This document shows, in pieces, positions 46,388-55,200 of a stretch of 64,000 nt of DNA. The DNA is from Actinokineospora fastidiosa (GTDB lineage Bacteria; Actinomycetota; Actinomycetes; Mycobacteriales; Pseudonocardiaceae): NCBI RefSeq assembly GCF_014648415.1, contig NZ_BMRB01000003.1:434001-498000 (forward strand), in the 5' to 3' direction. The notes beneath the pieces were generated by a model that was given only the letters and a program-made list of their open reading frames with translations, searched no databases and was not told where the DNA came from. The translations under genes were made by a program, and so were the position numbers. Positions within the stretch are counted from its first letter, which is position 1, and every line of letters begins with the position of its first letter.

Positions 46388-46711
46388 CAGATGATCAGAT
46401 CATCTGACTTGCCTTCATGATCTGAACATATGATCTGATCATCCGAGTCGAGCGCGCGCCGCGACTTTCAGATGACGTCTTCATCTGGAGCAATCACCCT
46501 GCTGACCTGGCGAGGACCGGCGGAACGATGGCCCACCGGGCTCGGCAACCCCTACGGGCGGGCCTGACCTTCCCGGTCGCCAGCGCGCCGACCGGGTCTT
46601 CGCGGTGCACCCGCGAGGTTACGCCGCCGATTCGGATGATCTCATCATCCAGAACTCCAGATGATGCCATCATGCGCGATTTCACATGATGGCATCATAT
46701 GATCAGATCAT
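46388..46711. repeat. Cluster of ATGATN-CATCAT palindromes, gene-free 46382-46807
   Basis: Five or more inverted repeats occur in two groups. Left: CAGATGATCAGATCATCTG (46388-46406), TGATC-T-GATCA (46431-46441) and CAGATGA-5-TCATCTG (46469-46487). Right: GGATGAT-CTC-ATCATCC (46634-46650), ATGATG-C-CATCAT (46661-46673), ATGATG-G-CATCAT (46686-46698) and ATGATC-A-GATCAT (46699-46711). A GC-rich spacer of about 145 bp lies between. The region is AT-richer than the surroundings and lies between convergent gene ends, so it is not a simple promoter. No gene supported. Confidence 0.75.
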
Positions 46712-46807
46712 CTGGGACTTCCTGATCGTGGGGTCCGGGCCGAACGGGGCGAGCCTGCATCACGAGGTGTCGGACCGGGTGACCGAGGCCGGGGACATGG
46801 TGGTGGA

Positions 46808-47407
46808 TCAGAGGTCGCGCAGGTGGGGGACCAGGAGGGCGAGGGCGAGGCCGCGGTGGGAGCGGGCGTCCTTCTCCTCCGGGGTCAGTTCCGCCGAGGT
46901 CCGGGTGTCGCCGTCGGGGACGAAGATGGGGTCGTAGCCGAAGCCGTTGGCGCCGCGGGGCTCCCGGGTCAGGGTGCCGTGCCATTCGCCGCGGACCACC
47001 TTCTCCGGGCCGTCGGGGATCACGAAGGCGATCGTGCACACGAAAGCCGCTCCCCTGCGCTCATCCGGCACATCCGAGAGCTGGCCCAGGAGCAGGTCCA
47101 GGTTCGCCTGATCATCCCCGTGCTTGCCCGACCACCGCGCCGACAGCACGCCCGGCATGCCGTTGAGGGCGTCGACCGCGATGCCGGAGTCGTCGGCGAT
47201 CGACGGCAGGCCGGTGGCCGCGACCGCGTCGCGGGCCTTGGCAAGGGCGTTCTCCTCGAACGTCGCGCCCGTCTCCGGAGCGTCGGGGAACGGTGGGAGG
47301 TCGTCGAGACCGACGACCTCCAGGCCGTCGAGACCGGCCGCGGCCACGATCCGGCGCAGTTCGCCGAGCTTCTTGGCGTTGCGGGACGCCAGCAGGACGC
47401 GGGTCAT
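46808..47407 (-). CDS. rdgB: XTP/dITP pyrophosphatase (RdgB/HAM1)
   Basis: A 199-aa non-canonical purine NTP pyrophosphatase. The family motifs LLASRNAKKLGEL at the start, TGATFEENALAKA, SIADDSGIAVDAL, and GANGFGYDPIF with SHRG at the end are all intact. It removes ITP, dITP and XTP. Its ATG overlaps the stop of rph (TGATG), matching the Mycobacterium order rph-rdgB. A GTG one codon earlier is in frame. Confidence 0.95.
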   Translation of the reverse strand: MTRVLLASRNAKKLGELRRIVAAAGLDGLEVVGLDDLPPFPDAPETGATFEENALAKARDAVAATGLPSIADDSGIAVDALNGMPGVLSARWSGKHGDDQANLDLLLGQLSDVPDERRGAAFVCTIAFVIPDGPEKVVRGEWHGTLTREPRGANGFGYDPIFVPDGDTRTSAELTPEEKDARSHRGLALALLVPHLRDL

Positions 47408-48165
47408 CACTTGCCCTTCGGTTCCGGCAGCTCGCCCGGGTACGGCAGGGCCAGCGCCTCGGCCTGCAGCCGGGTGATCTCGGCGCAGCCCTCCATCGCG
47501 ACGTCGAGCATGCGGTCCAGGGTCGAGCGGGCGAAGGTGGCGCCCTCGCCGGTGCCCTGCACCTCGATCAGCGTGCCCGCGTCCGTGGCGACGACGTTCA
47601 TGTCCACCTCGGCGCGCACGTCCTCCTCGTACGGCAGGTCCAGCCGCACGCGCCCGCCGACCACGCCGACGCTCACCGCGGCGACCGAGCAGCTCAGCGG
47701 CTGCGGGTCCTTCAACAGGTTGGCCGCGTTGAGCCAGGTCACCGCGTCGGCCAGCGCGACGTACGCCCCGGTGATGGCCGCAGTGCGGGTCCCGCCGTCG
47801 GCCTGGATGACGTCGCAGTCGAGCTGGATGGTGTTCTCACCGATGGCCTGCAGGTCGATGCACGCCCGCAGCGACCGGCCGATCAGCCTGCTGATCTCGT
47901 GCGTGCGCCCACCGATGCGCCCCTTGACCGACTCGCGGTCGCCGCGGGTGTTGGTGGCCGAGGGCAGCATCGCGTACTCGGCGGTCAGCCAGCCCAGGCC
48001 CGACCCCTTGCGCCAGCGCGGCACCCCCTCGCTGACGCTGGCCGCGCAGAGCACCCGGGTCCGCCCGAACTCGACCAGCACCGAGCCCGCGGGCCAGTCC
48101 TGGTAGCCGCGGGTCAGCTTGATGTCGCGGAGCTGGTCGTCTTTCCTGCCATCGCTACGAGCCAC
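47407..48165 (-). CDS. rph: Ribonuclease PH
   Basis: The 252-aa phosphorolytic 3'-5' exoribonuclease trims tRNA 3' ends. It shows the start [48 protein letters not shown] and [14 protein letters not shown], which contain the phosphate and catalytic residues. GTG start. It is translationally coupled to rdgB. The upstream gene is the MBL-fold phosphodiesterase, 43 bp before it. Confidence 0.96.
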   Translation of the reverse strand: MARSDGRKDDQLRDIKLTRGYQDWPAGSVLVEFGRTRVLCAASVSEGVPRWRKGSGLGWLTAEYAMLPSATNTRGDRESVKGRIGGRTHEISRLIGRSLRACIDLQAIGENTIQLDCDVIQADGGTRTAAITGAYVALADAVTWLNAANLLKDPQPLSCSVAAVSVGVVGGRVRLDLPYEEDVRAEVDMNVVATDAGTLIEVQGTGEGATFARSTLDRMLDVAMEGCAEITRLQAEALALPYPGELPEPKGK

Positions 48166-48208
48166 GCGGGCCAGCCTAGCTATCGGCCGCGGGCCCCGAC
48201 CGGACGGC

Positions 48209-48979
48209 TCAGATCGTGTAGGTCACGCCTTGCTCCACCCGCTCCGCAGGCCCGTCGTAGGCGGCGTGGACCTCCGCCATCACCGCGTCCGCGTCGGTCC
48301 ACGGCGGGATGTGGGTCACCAGGACCCGGCCGATGCCCGCCGCCGTCGCGAGTTCACCCGCCTGGGTGCCCGACAGGTGCAGGTCGGCGGGGCGGTCGTC
48401 GGCGTGGGTCCAGGACGCCTCGGTGAGCAGGACGTCCACACCGGCCACGAGCGCGGAGAGCGCCGGGTTCGGCCCCGTGTCCCCGGTGTACGCCAGGGTC
48501 CGCCCGTCGTGGGTGATCGCCAGGCTGTACGACTCGCACGGGTGCGCCGCAGGCGCGACGGCGACGGAGAACGGCCCGATCTCGACCACGCCGGGCCGCA
48601 GGGCGTGGAACTCGAAGACGTCGGACAGGTCCGTCTCGGCCAGTTCCTCGTCCGAGGTCGCGTACGCCATGGCGAGGCGGCGCGGCGCGGTGGACGGCGC
48701 GAACACGGGAAGCCGGAACGCGCGCGGGTCGCGGCTCGGGGCCGGGTGGTAGCGGCGCAGCACGGCCAGGGACGCGAAGTCCGAGCAGTGGTCGGCGTGC
48801 AGGTGCGAGAACGCCAGCGCGTCCAGCTGGAACGGGTCGCGGCGCGACTGCAGTTCGGCGAGGGTGCCGGGGCCGAGTTCGATGCCGAGCAGGAAGCCCT
48901 CGGCCTCCACCAGGTAGCCGGACGCCGGGGCGTCGGGGCCGGGCAGGGAGCCGGAGCAGCCGAGGACGGTGAGCAGCAC
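48209..48979 (-). CDS. MBL-fold cAMP phosphodiesterase-like (Rv1339 type)
   Basis: The 256-aa metallo-beta-lactamase fold protein has [10 protein letters not shown] as the main metal motif, AHPCES and GDTGPN with H in VTHIPPW. It is the syntenic counterpart of M. tuberculosis Rv1339, reported as an atypical class II cAMP phosphodiesterase. It should hydrolyse cyclic nucleotides in the cytosol. GTG start; 47 bp after the murI stop in this orientation. Confidence 0.9.
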   Translation of the reverse strand: MLLTVLGCSGSLPGPDAPASGYLVEAEGFLLGIELGPGTLAELQSRRDPFQLDALAFSHLHADHCSDFASLAVLRRYHPAPSRDPRAFRLPVFAPSTAPRRLAMAYATSDEELAETDLSDVFEFHALRPGVVEIGPFSVAVAPAAHPCESYSLAITHDGRTLAYTGDTGPNPALSALVAGVDVLLTEASWTHADDRPADLHLSGTQAGELATAAGIGRVLVTHIPPWTDADAVMAEVHAAYDGPAERVEQGVTYTI

Positions 48980-49026
48980 GGGGTCAGACTGTCACACCGG
49001 GCCGCCGCTCCGGACGGTGTGCAGGA

Positions 49027-49824
49027 TCACGCCAGGGCGAAGCTGGCCAGTTCCGGGCCGAGGAAGCGGCGGGCCAGGCGGTGGAACGGCTCGGCCGCGC
49101 CGGTGGCCACGAACTCGTGCGCGGGCTCGCCGTCGAACGGGGTCAGCAGGTCGCGTTCGGTCAGCACGCCGAAGACGTCCTTGGCGCACTCCTCCGCGCT
49201 CGACACCAGCGTCACCGACGGCCCCATGACCACCTGCACCAACCCGCTGAGCAGCGGGTAGTGCGTGCACCCGAGCACCACGGTGTCCACTTCGGCCTGT
49301 TGCAGCGGTTCGAGGTAGGTCTGGGCGAGCCCGAGCACCTGGCGCCCGGAGGTCACGCCGCGCTCGACGAAGTCGACGAAGCGCGGGCACGCGGCCGAGG
49401 TGAGGGTCACGCCGGGCGCGGCGGCGAAGGCGTCGTCGTACGCGCGCGAGCGGATCGTGCCCTCGGTGCCGATCACGCCGATCCGGCCGGTGCGCGTGGC
49501 CGCGACCGCCCGCCGCACGGCGGGCACGACGACCTCGACCACAGGGATGTCGTAGCGCTCGCGGGCGTCCCGCAGGCACGCCGCCGACGCGGTGTTGCAC
49601 GCGATCACCAGCATCTTGACGCCGCTGGCCACGAGGTCGTCGGCGATGCCCAGGGCCAGCTCGCGCACCCGGGCGATCGGCAGCGGGCCGTACGGGCCGT
49701 TCGCGGTGTCGCCGACGTAGCGCAGGCGCTCGTGCGGGAGCTGGTCGAGGATGGCGCGGGCGACGGTCATGCCGCCGACGCCGGAGTCGAACACGCCGAT
49801 CGGAGCGCTGGGGTCCACGATCAC
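49027..49824 (-). CDS. murI: Glutamate racemase
   Basis: A 265-aa enzyme that converts L- to D-glutamate for peptidoglycan. The motif [10 protein letters not shown] at the start, the catalytic cysteines in ACNTASA and LGCTHYPLL, and the pair of family turns ([11 protein letters not shown]) are present. The GTG at 49824 overlaps the rhomboid stop (GTGA); another GTG at 49818 is possible. Synteny rhomboid-murI is as in Mycobacterium. Confidence 0.96.
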   Translation of the reverse strand: MIVDPSAPIGVFDSGVGGMTVARAILDQLPHERLRYVGDTANGPYGPLPIARVRELALGIADDLVASGVKMLVIACNTASAACLRDARERYDIPVVEVVVPAVRRAVAATRTGRIGVIGTEGTIRSRAYDDAFAAAPGVTLTSAACPRFVDFVERGVTSGRQVLGLAQTYLEPLQQAEVDTVVLGCTHYPLLSGLVQVVMGPSVTLVSSAEECAKDVFGVLTERDLLTPFDGEPAHEFVATGAAEPFHRLARRFLGPELASFALA

Positions 49825-50432
49825 GAGCGTACGGCCACCTGCCGGTTGGCGACCGACACCAGCCACGCGGCCAGCACGCCGCCGAGCGCGCCGAACAGGT
49901 GCCCCTGCCAGGAGATGCGCGGGTCGCCCGGCAGCACGCCGAACAGCATCGTGCCCCAGTACGCCAGCAGCGCCACGGCCACGAGCAGTTGCCGGAAGCT
50001 GCGCGCGAAGACGCCTCGGACCAGCAGGAACAGCATCCAGCCGAAGACGATCCCGGACGCGCCGACGTGCACCGAGCCCGCCGCCCCGGTCAGCCACACG
50101 CCCACGCCGCTGGTGAACCAGATGGTGCCGGTGACGGCCGCCCACTGGCCGAGCCCGCCCGCCATCACCAGGAACCCGAGCACGGCGAACGGGAGCGTGT
50201 TGCTGATCAGGTGGCCCCAGCCGCCGTGCAGGAACGGCATCCAGATGATGCCGTCGAGCCCGGCGAGCGCGCGCGGGATGATCCCGTTCAGGTCGAGGTC
50301 GGCGGGCAGGGCGACGTCGACGAGCTCGATCAGCCAGAGCAGGAGGGTGAGCGACCCGACCACGATCGCGGCCTGCCGGGGGTTGGGCGGCAGGACGCGA
50401 CCGGGGTCGGGCTTGGCCGGTGTGGTCGTCAC
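49821..50432 (-). CDS. Rhomboid-family intramembrane protease
   Basis: The 203-aa protein has six TM helices, the catalytic Ser in [11 protein letters not shown] and the catalytic His in [12 protein letters not shown], with the upstream HxxxN element HLISNTLPF. It cleaves TM substrates; the target is unknown. Mycobacterium has the same gene (Rv1337) before murI. GTG start; its stop overlaps murI. The neighbour upstream is not cysM here but a CBM2 protein, marking the border of the inserted segment. Confidence 0.93.
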   Translation of the reverse strand: MTTTPAKPDPGRVLPPNPRQAAIVVGSLTLLLWLIELVDVALPADLDLNGIIPRALAGLDGIIWMPFLHGGWGHLISNTLPFAVLGFLVMAGGLGQWAAVTGTIWFTSGVGVWLTGAAGSVHVGASGIVFGWMLFLLVRGVFARSFRQLLVAVALLAYWGTMLFGVLPGDPRISWQGHLFGALGGVLAAWLVSVANRQVAVRS

Positions 50433-50451
50433 CTGGTCGAGCGTACGGGTT

Positions 50452-51594
50452 TCAGCAGCCCACGCGGGTGGGCGCGAGCACGATGTCGTCGAAGACCAGG
50501 GTGTCGGTGTCGCCGCCGTAGCTCTCCCAGCCGATCCGGAAGTCGGTCAGGTTCGGCCGCCACGACGGCTTGCCGCGCAACCACTGGCCGTCGACGTCGT
50601 GGGTCTGCACCCCGTCGGCGACCAGGCCGGTGACCAGCGTCCCGTCGACCCAGGTCCGGATGTCGCCGCCCTCGACGGCGAACTCGACGCACGTCCACCG
50701 GTCGACCGGCAGCGGGCGGCTGAGCGCGACGCCGCTCGGGCTCTGCTCCGGCAGCGTGGCGTCGTCGGACTCGCGGTTCCACTGCATGGCCGCGTTCTGG
50801 CCGCCCATCCGCAGGTCCTTGCCCTCCACGGCGTCGCGCATCGCCATGAAGGTGACGTGGGCCGCGGGGAGCGCGGTGTCGTGGCGGACGTAGAAGCGGC
50901 CGTGCGTCATGCCGTCGAGCGCGGTGCCGACGAAGACGTGGTTGCAGTATCCGCCACCGCCGTCGATCCGGACCGCCTTGCCGCCGCCGCGTCCAGCGGC
51001 CGGGTCGATGGCAGCGGTGCCGGTGCCCTGGCAGTTGGGGTAGGTGACGGCCCACCGGCCGCCGGGCGTGCCGCTTTGCGCTTCCCAGTCCTCGCAAAGT
51101 GAGCCCGCGGGGCAGCCGGGGGGCGGGGTGGTCGTCGTGGTCGTTGTTGTTGTTGTCGGGGTGGTGGGCGTCGTGGTCGTGGGCGGGCTGTCCTGACAGG
51201 ACTGCCCGTTGAGCGCGAAGTCCACCGGCGCGGGGTTGGCCCCGCTGAACGTCCCCTGGATGCCGAACCGCACCGTGCCGCCGACGCCCACGGACCCGTT
51301 GTACGCCGCGTTCGCCGCGGTGACGGCGTTCCCGGCCTGGGTGAGCGCGGTGTTCCAGCTCCCGGTGATCCGCTGGCCGCCGTCGAACGTCCACGTCAGC
51401 CGCCACGACGACAGCGCGGCGCCGGTGGCGTTGGTGACGGCGACCTCCGCGGTGAACCCGCCGGGCCACTGGTTCACCCGGTAGTCGACGGAACAGGCCG
51501 GAGCGGCGGCGGGTGCGGCGGTGACGGCGACGACACCGGTCAGCACCGTGGCGGCCCCCGCCAGCGCCGCTGCCAGGACAACTCGTTGAGACAC
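50452..51594 (-). CDS. Secreted CBM2 protein with Cip1-like domain
   Basis: The 380-aa exported protein has a signal peptide (to about 30). A CBM2 cellulose-binding module (about 33-133, CSVDYRVNQWPGGFTAEV to FALNGQSC), a Thr/Pro linker and a C-terminal beta-jelly-roll domain resembling fungal Cip1/glucuronan-lyase-like proteins (CEDWEAQSGTPGG, YVRHDTALPAAH, MQWNRESDDAT) follow. A CebR/CelR-type box lies just upstream, so expression probably depends on cellobiose. It probably binds plant cell wall; lyase activity is not assured. Confidence 0.85.
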   Translation of the reverse strand: MSQRVVLAAALAGAATVLTGVVAVTAAPAAAPACSVDYRVNQWPGGFTAEVAVTNATGAALSSWRLTWTFDGGQRITGSWNTALTQAGNAVTAANAAYNGSVGVGGTVRFGIQGTFSGANPAPVDFALNGQSCQDSPPTTTTPTTPTTTTTTTTTTPPPGCPAGSLCEDWEAQSGTPGGRWAVTYPNCQGTGTAAIDPAAGRGGGKAVRIDGGGGYCNHVFVGTALDGMTHGRFYVRHDTALPAAHVTFMAMRDAVEGKDLRMGGQNAAMQWNRESDDATLPEQSPSGVALSRPLPVDRWTCVEFAVEGGDIRTWVDGTLVTGLVADGVQTHDVDGQWLRGKPSWRPNLTDFRIGWESYGGDTDTLVFDDIVLAPTRVGC

Positions 51595-51608
51595 CGTAGT
51601 CCCTTCCC

Positions 51609-51622
51609 TGGGAGCGCTCCCA
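51609..51622. promoter_or_regulatory. CebR/CelR-type cellobiose operator
   Basis: The perfect 14-bp palindrome TGGGAGCGCTCCCA is the known binding site of LacI-family CebR (Streptomyces) and CelR (Thermobifida). It is 15 bp before the GTG of the CBM2 gene, so it overlaps its leader and can block transcription. The CebR homologue itself is not in this window. Confidence 0.88.
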
Positions 51623-51663
51623 GTTCAACGAACCACGGTCCGGCCCTCGGTGTCAAGGACCGG

Positions 51664-52119
51664 TCAGTCCAGCGCCCTCGGCAGGCGCGCCAGCGACTCC
51701 TCCATCCGCGCGGTGATCGACCGCGCGCCCATCCGGATGGCCAGCCCGTGCAGGAACGACACGGGCTCCTGCAGCAGCCGCAGCGTGACCAGCGTCGAGT
51801 CCCCCGCCGCGGCCAACTCGACCCGGAACACCGCCGACGCGGCGAACTTCGGCGCGTCCTTGCCGTCGACCCGCTCCGCGGTGTGCTTCCAGGCGATCAC
51901 CTCGCCGGGCACGAACTCGACGACCTCCTGGTCGATCTCCGACCGCTTGCCGTCCCAGCGCCCGTGCTGCCGCCGCCGCTCGCCCTTCCCCGACCCCGAC
52001 ACCACGTCGGTGCGCTCGGCGAAGCTGAACCAGTCGGGAGCACGGCGCGCGTCGGCCACCACGGCCCAGACCTGCATGGGCGGCGCGGGCACCTCGGCGG
52101 AGCGGGCCAGTTCAATCAC
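51664..52119 (-). CDS. SRPBCC-family protein
   Basis: A 151-aa START/SRPBCC fold protein (helix-grip: IELARSAEVPAPPMQVW, FSFAERTDVVSGSGKGERR, TARMEESLARL). It resembles polyketide cyclase/CoxG-type ligand-binding proteins, and may bind a hydrophobic molecule. GTG start; divergent from the NACHT gene at 52216. Confidence 0.82.
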   Translation of the reverse strand: MIELARSAEVPAPPMQVWAVVADARRAPDWFSFAERTDVVSGSGKGERRRQHGRWDGKRSEIDQEVVEFVPGEVIAWKHTAERVDGKDAPKFAASAVFRVELAAAGDSTLVTLRLLQEPVSFLHGLAIRMGARSITARMEESLARLPRALD

Positions 52120-52215
52120 CCCGGCAACCTACCTCCGGCCGCGTTCGGCAACCCCGCGCGGCCCCGGCGCGAAGTAAGATCACCCACCGCAACGACAGCG
52201 CCACGAGGGAGCCCG

Positions 52216-55200
52216 GTGGAACCCGACCGCACCGTCGCCAACCACATCGACGGCGCGATCCACGGCCCCATCGTCCAAGCCAGGGACATCCACGGCGACG
52301 TGCACTTCCACTACGCCGAGCCCGCGGCTCCGGTCGCGCACACCCCACCCGAGGACTGGTGCGCGCTTCCGCCGCCGCCCGACGAGGTGCGGTCCCTGCT
52401 GCAGGCGCAGGTGTCGGCGGCCCAAGAAATGCCCTACCGCCTGCCCGGCGCGCGGCGGCCCAGCCTGGACACGGTCTACGTCCGCCAGGACCTCGGCCAC
52501 GGCTCGGAGGAGAAGTCCACCCACCAGCACCGCCCCGAGCCCATCCTCGACGCCCGCGGCCACCTCACCGAGTCACCCAGGACCCCCGTCATCCGCCTCA
52601 CGGTCCGCCCACCGGCCCGCACGGTCCGCAAGGCGCTGGACGATGACGACAACCTCATCGTCACCGGCGGCCCCGGCCAGGGAAAGTCGACGCTGTCCCT
52701 GCGGCTGGCAGCGGACATCGCCGCGCGCTGGCTGGCGTCGTCCGACGAGGAGCCGCTGACCGAGCCGGTCGTGCCCCTGCGCCTGACGGCCCGCGAGCTG
52801 GCCACCCGACTCACCCTGCCGTTCTCCGAGGCCCTGGCCGAGAGCGCCCGAGCCGAGTACGGCGCTCTCCTGGCCTGCCACCCGACCGCGGCCACCCTGG
52901 GCGACCGCGTCGTGGGCTGCCGATGGCTGCTGCTCGTGGACGGCCTGGACGAGGTCGCCGACGCCACCGAACGAGACCACCTGGTCCGCGTCCTGGCAGG
53001 CTGGGCGACCCCGGACTCCCCGTACCGCCTGGTCCTGACCACCCGCCCCATCGAGGGCGCCTCCCTCGCCCCCGTCCAACGCATCGGCGCCGCCCGCTAC
53101 GAGTTGCAGCCCTTCGACGAGGAGGCCCTGCGCCGCTTCGCGATCAACTGGTTCACCGACGACCCCGCCGCCTCACGCTTCCTCCGCCAGGTCCGAGCCG
53201 CCCACCTCGACGAGCTGGTCCGGGTCCCCCTGCTGGCCACCATCGCCGCGATCGTCTTCGAGCGAACCGACAACCGCCCTCTCCCAGACAATCAGTACGA
53301 GCTCTACGAGAGCTACCTGAAGTTCCTCCGCTCCGGCCACACCGTCCGATCGGCGTTCCAGCCCTTCTGCGACCCGCTGCTGGAACACCTGGGCCGAGTG
53401 CGGCTGGAGGCCGACACCTCGCTGACGACAGCCGCGCAGGAGTGGGTGCGCGAGCACGTCCCCGACCTGCCCGCCGACTGGACCGAGGAGCTGTCGACCT
53501 ACCTGACCGCCGCAGGCCCACTCGTCCGCCGAGCAGGCGACCTGCGCTTCCTCCACCACAGCTTCGCCGAACACCTCGCCGCGACCGCGGAAGCCCGGCT
53601 GCTGCCCGACCACTTCGACGCCGACCACCCCGCCTTCGCCCGCCTCCTGCACGTCGCACGTGTCCCGGAACGCGGCCGCCACGCCCGCGCGGTCCTGCTG
53701 CACCACACCCACCTGCACCCGACCGAGGCGGACCGGCTGGTCGGGTGGCTGCACAGCGGCTGGGCGGAGGAGCACCTGCTCGCCGCCCGGCTCCTGGCCT
53801 GGCACATCCCCGCCAGCGCCGAGGCGATGACCGCGTTCCTGGCGACCGTGCGCGACTGGGCGATGACGACCCAGCACCAGGCAGGCGACATCCTCGCCGA
53901 GGCAAGCCGCGCCGCCCACCACCCCGGCCTGGCGGCCTGGCTGCTCGCCCTGATGCGCGACGACGCCGCGCCGTGGCGGTCCCGGGTGGAGGCGGCGGCA
54001 GCACTGGCGACCCGGTTGCGCGCCGAAGCCGCGGAAGCGTTGTCCCTACTGCGTTCGGTGACAACGGACACCACGATCGCGGTCGCCGACCGGCTCGCCG
54101 CCGCAGAGGCACTGTCGGAATGCGGCGGCGACGAGCAGGAGGTCGCCGAGCGCGGGTTGCTGTCAGTCCTCGACGATCCGAGGGCGACCGCCGCCACGAG
54201 CAGGCCAGCCGCCGTCGTCCTGTCCGGACTAAGTCCGAACGGCCGCGCCCACGCCGTCGCCGCCCTCGAGACAATCATCGACGACCCCTGGTCCCCCGAC
54301 GACTGGTGCGTCGAGGCCGCCACGGGCCTGATCGAGATCGGCGTGGAGCACCAGGAGCGAGCGATCGCGGTGTTCCGCCGCGTCCTGACCACGCGCACCA
54401 CCATGCAGGCAGGCATCCGCGAAGCGGCCGTCGCCCTGGCATCCCTCGGACCACTCCATACCGAGGAAGCCGTCAACGCCCTCACCGAACTAGCCGACAA
54501 CCGGCGAGTGGACTACTGGGCTCGGATCGCCGCCTGCGATGCCCTCGCCGAACTGGGCCCCGGCCCACGATCCGCTGCCATTGACCGTCTTCTGGCGTTG
54601 TCCCGGGAGTTCGACCCACGCCCGGTCGACCGCTACCGATGCGCGCGATCCCTAGCCGCCCTCGGACTCCATGCGCAGGCGTTGGAGTTGCTCAGGATCA
54701 CGGCCTCGGCCAAGAGCGTGCACGTGTTCTCGGATCTCTACTGGGTGATCTCGATCATCGCTGAGTTGAGCCCGGAACACCAAGCCGAGGTCAACGACCT
54801 GATCGACCAACTGTTGGACGACCAGCAGTTCCAGTTGGCCACCCCATCGGCGTGGGGATCGCTCGCCGCTCTCGGCGGGCCACGCGGGCAGCAGTCCGTC
54901 GACCTGCTGACCCGGTTGCTCGCCGATCGGTCGGCCCGGACAAGCGACCGTTTGTCGGCGGCGAGCGCGTTGGCCGATCTCGGGCCCGAGTTCCACGCCG
55001 AGGTGTCCCAGCACCTGCTGGAGATCGCCGAATCCGGGCGCTCCCCAGGAAACCGGTGGACCGCATGGCAGAGGCTGCGGGAGCTGAGACCGGAACTCCG
55101 TGGCAGAGCGTCCGCCGAACTGCTCGCGCTGTTGGGGCCGCACGAGGTGGATTCTTGGGAGTCCTCCGGCCAGGATCACACCTACCACCGTTACGACAGC

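Noticed and set aside
46686-46937. Plus-strand frame with IVGSGPNGAS, like an FAD motif
   Set aside because: Short, in the palindrome region and running antisense to rdgB; no further FAD-protein features.
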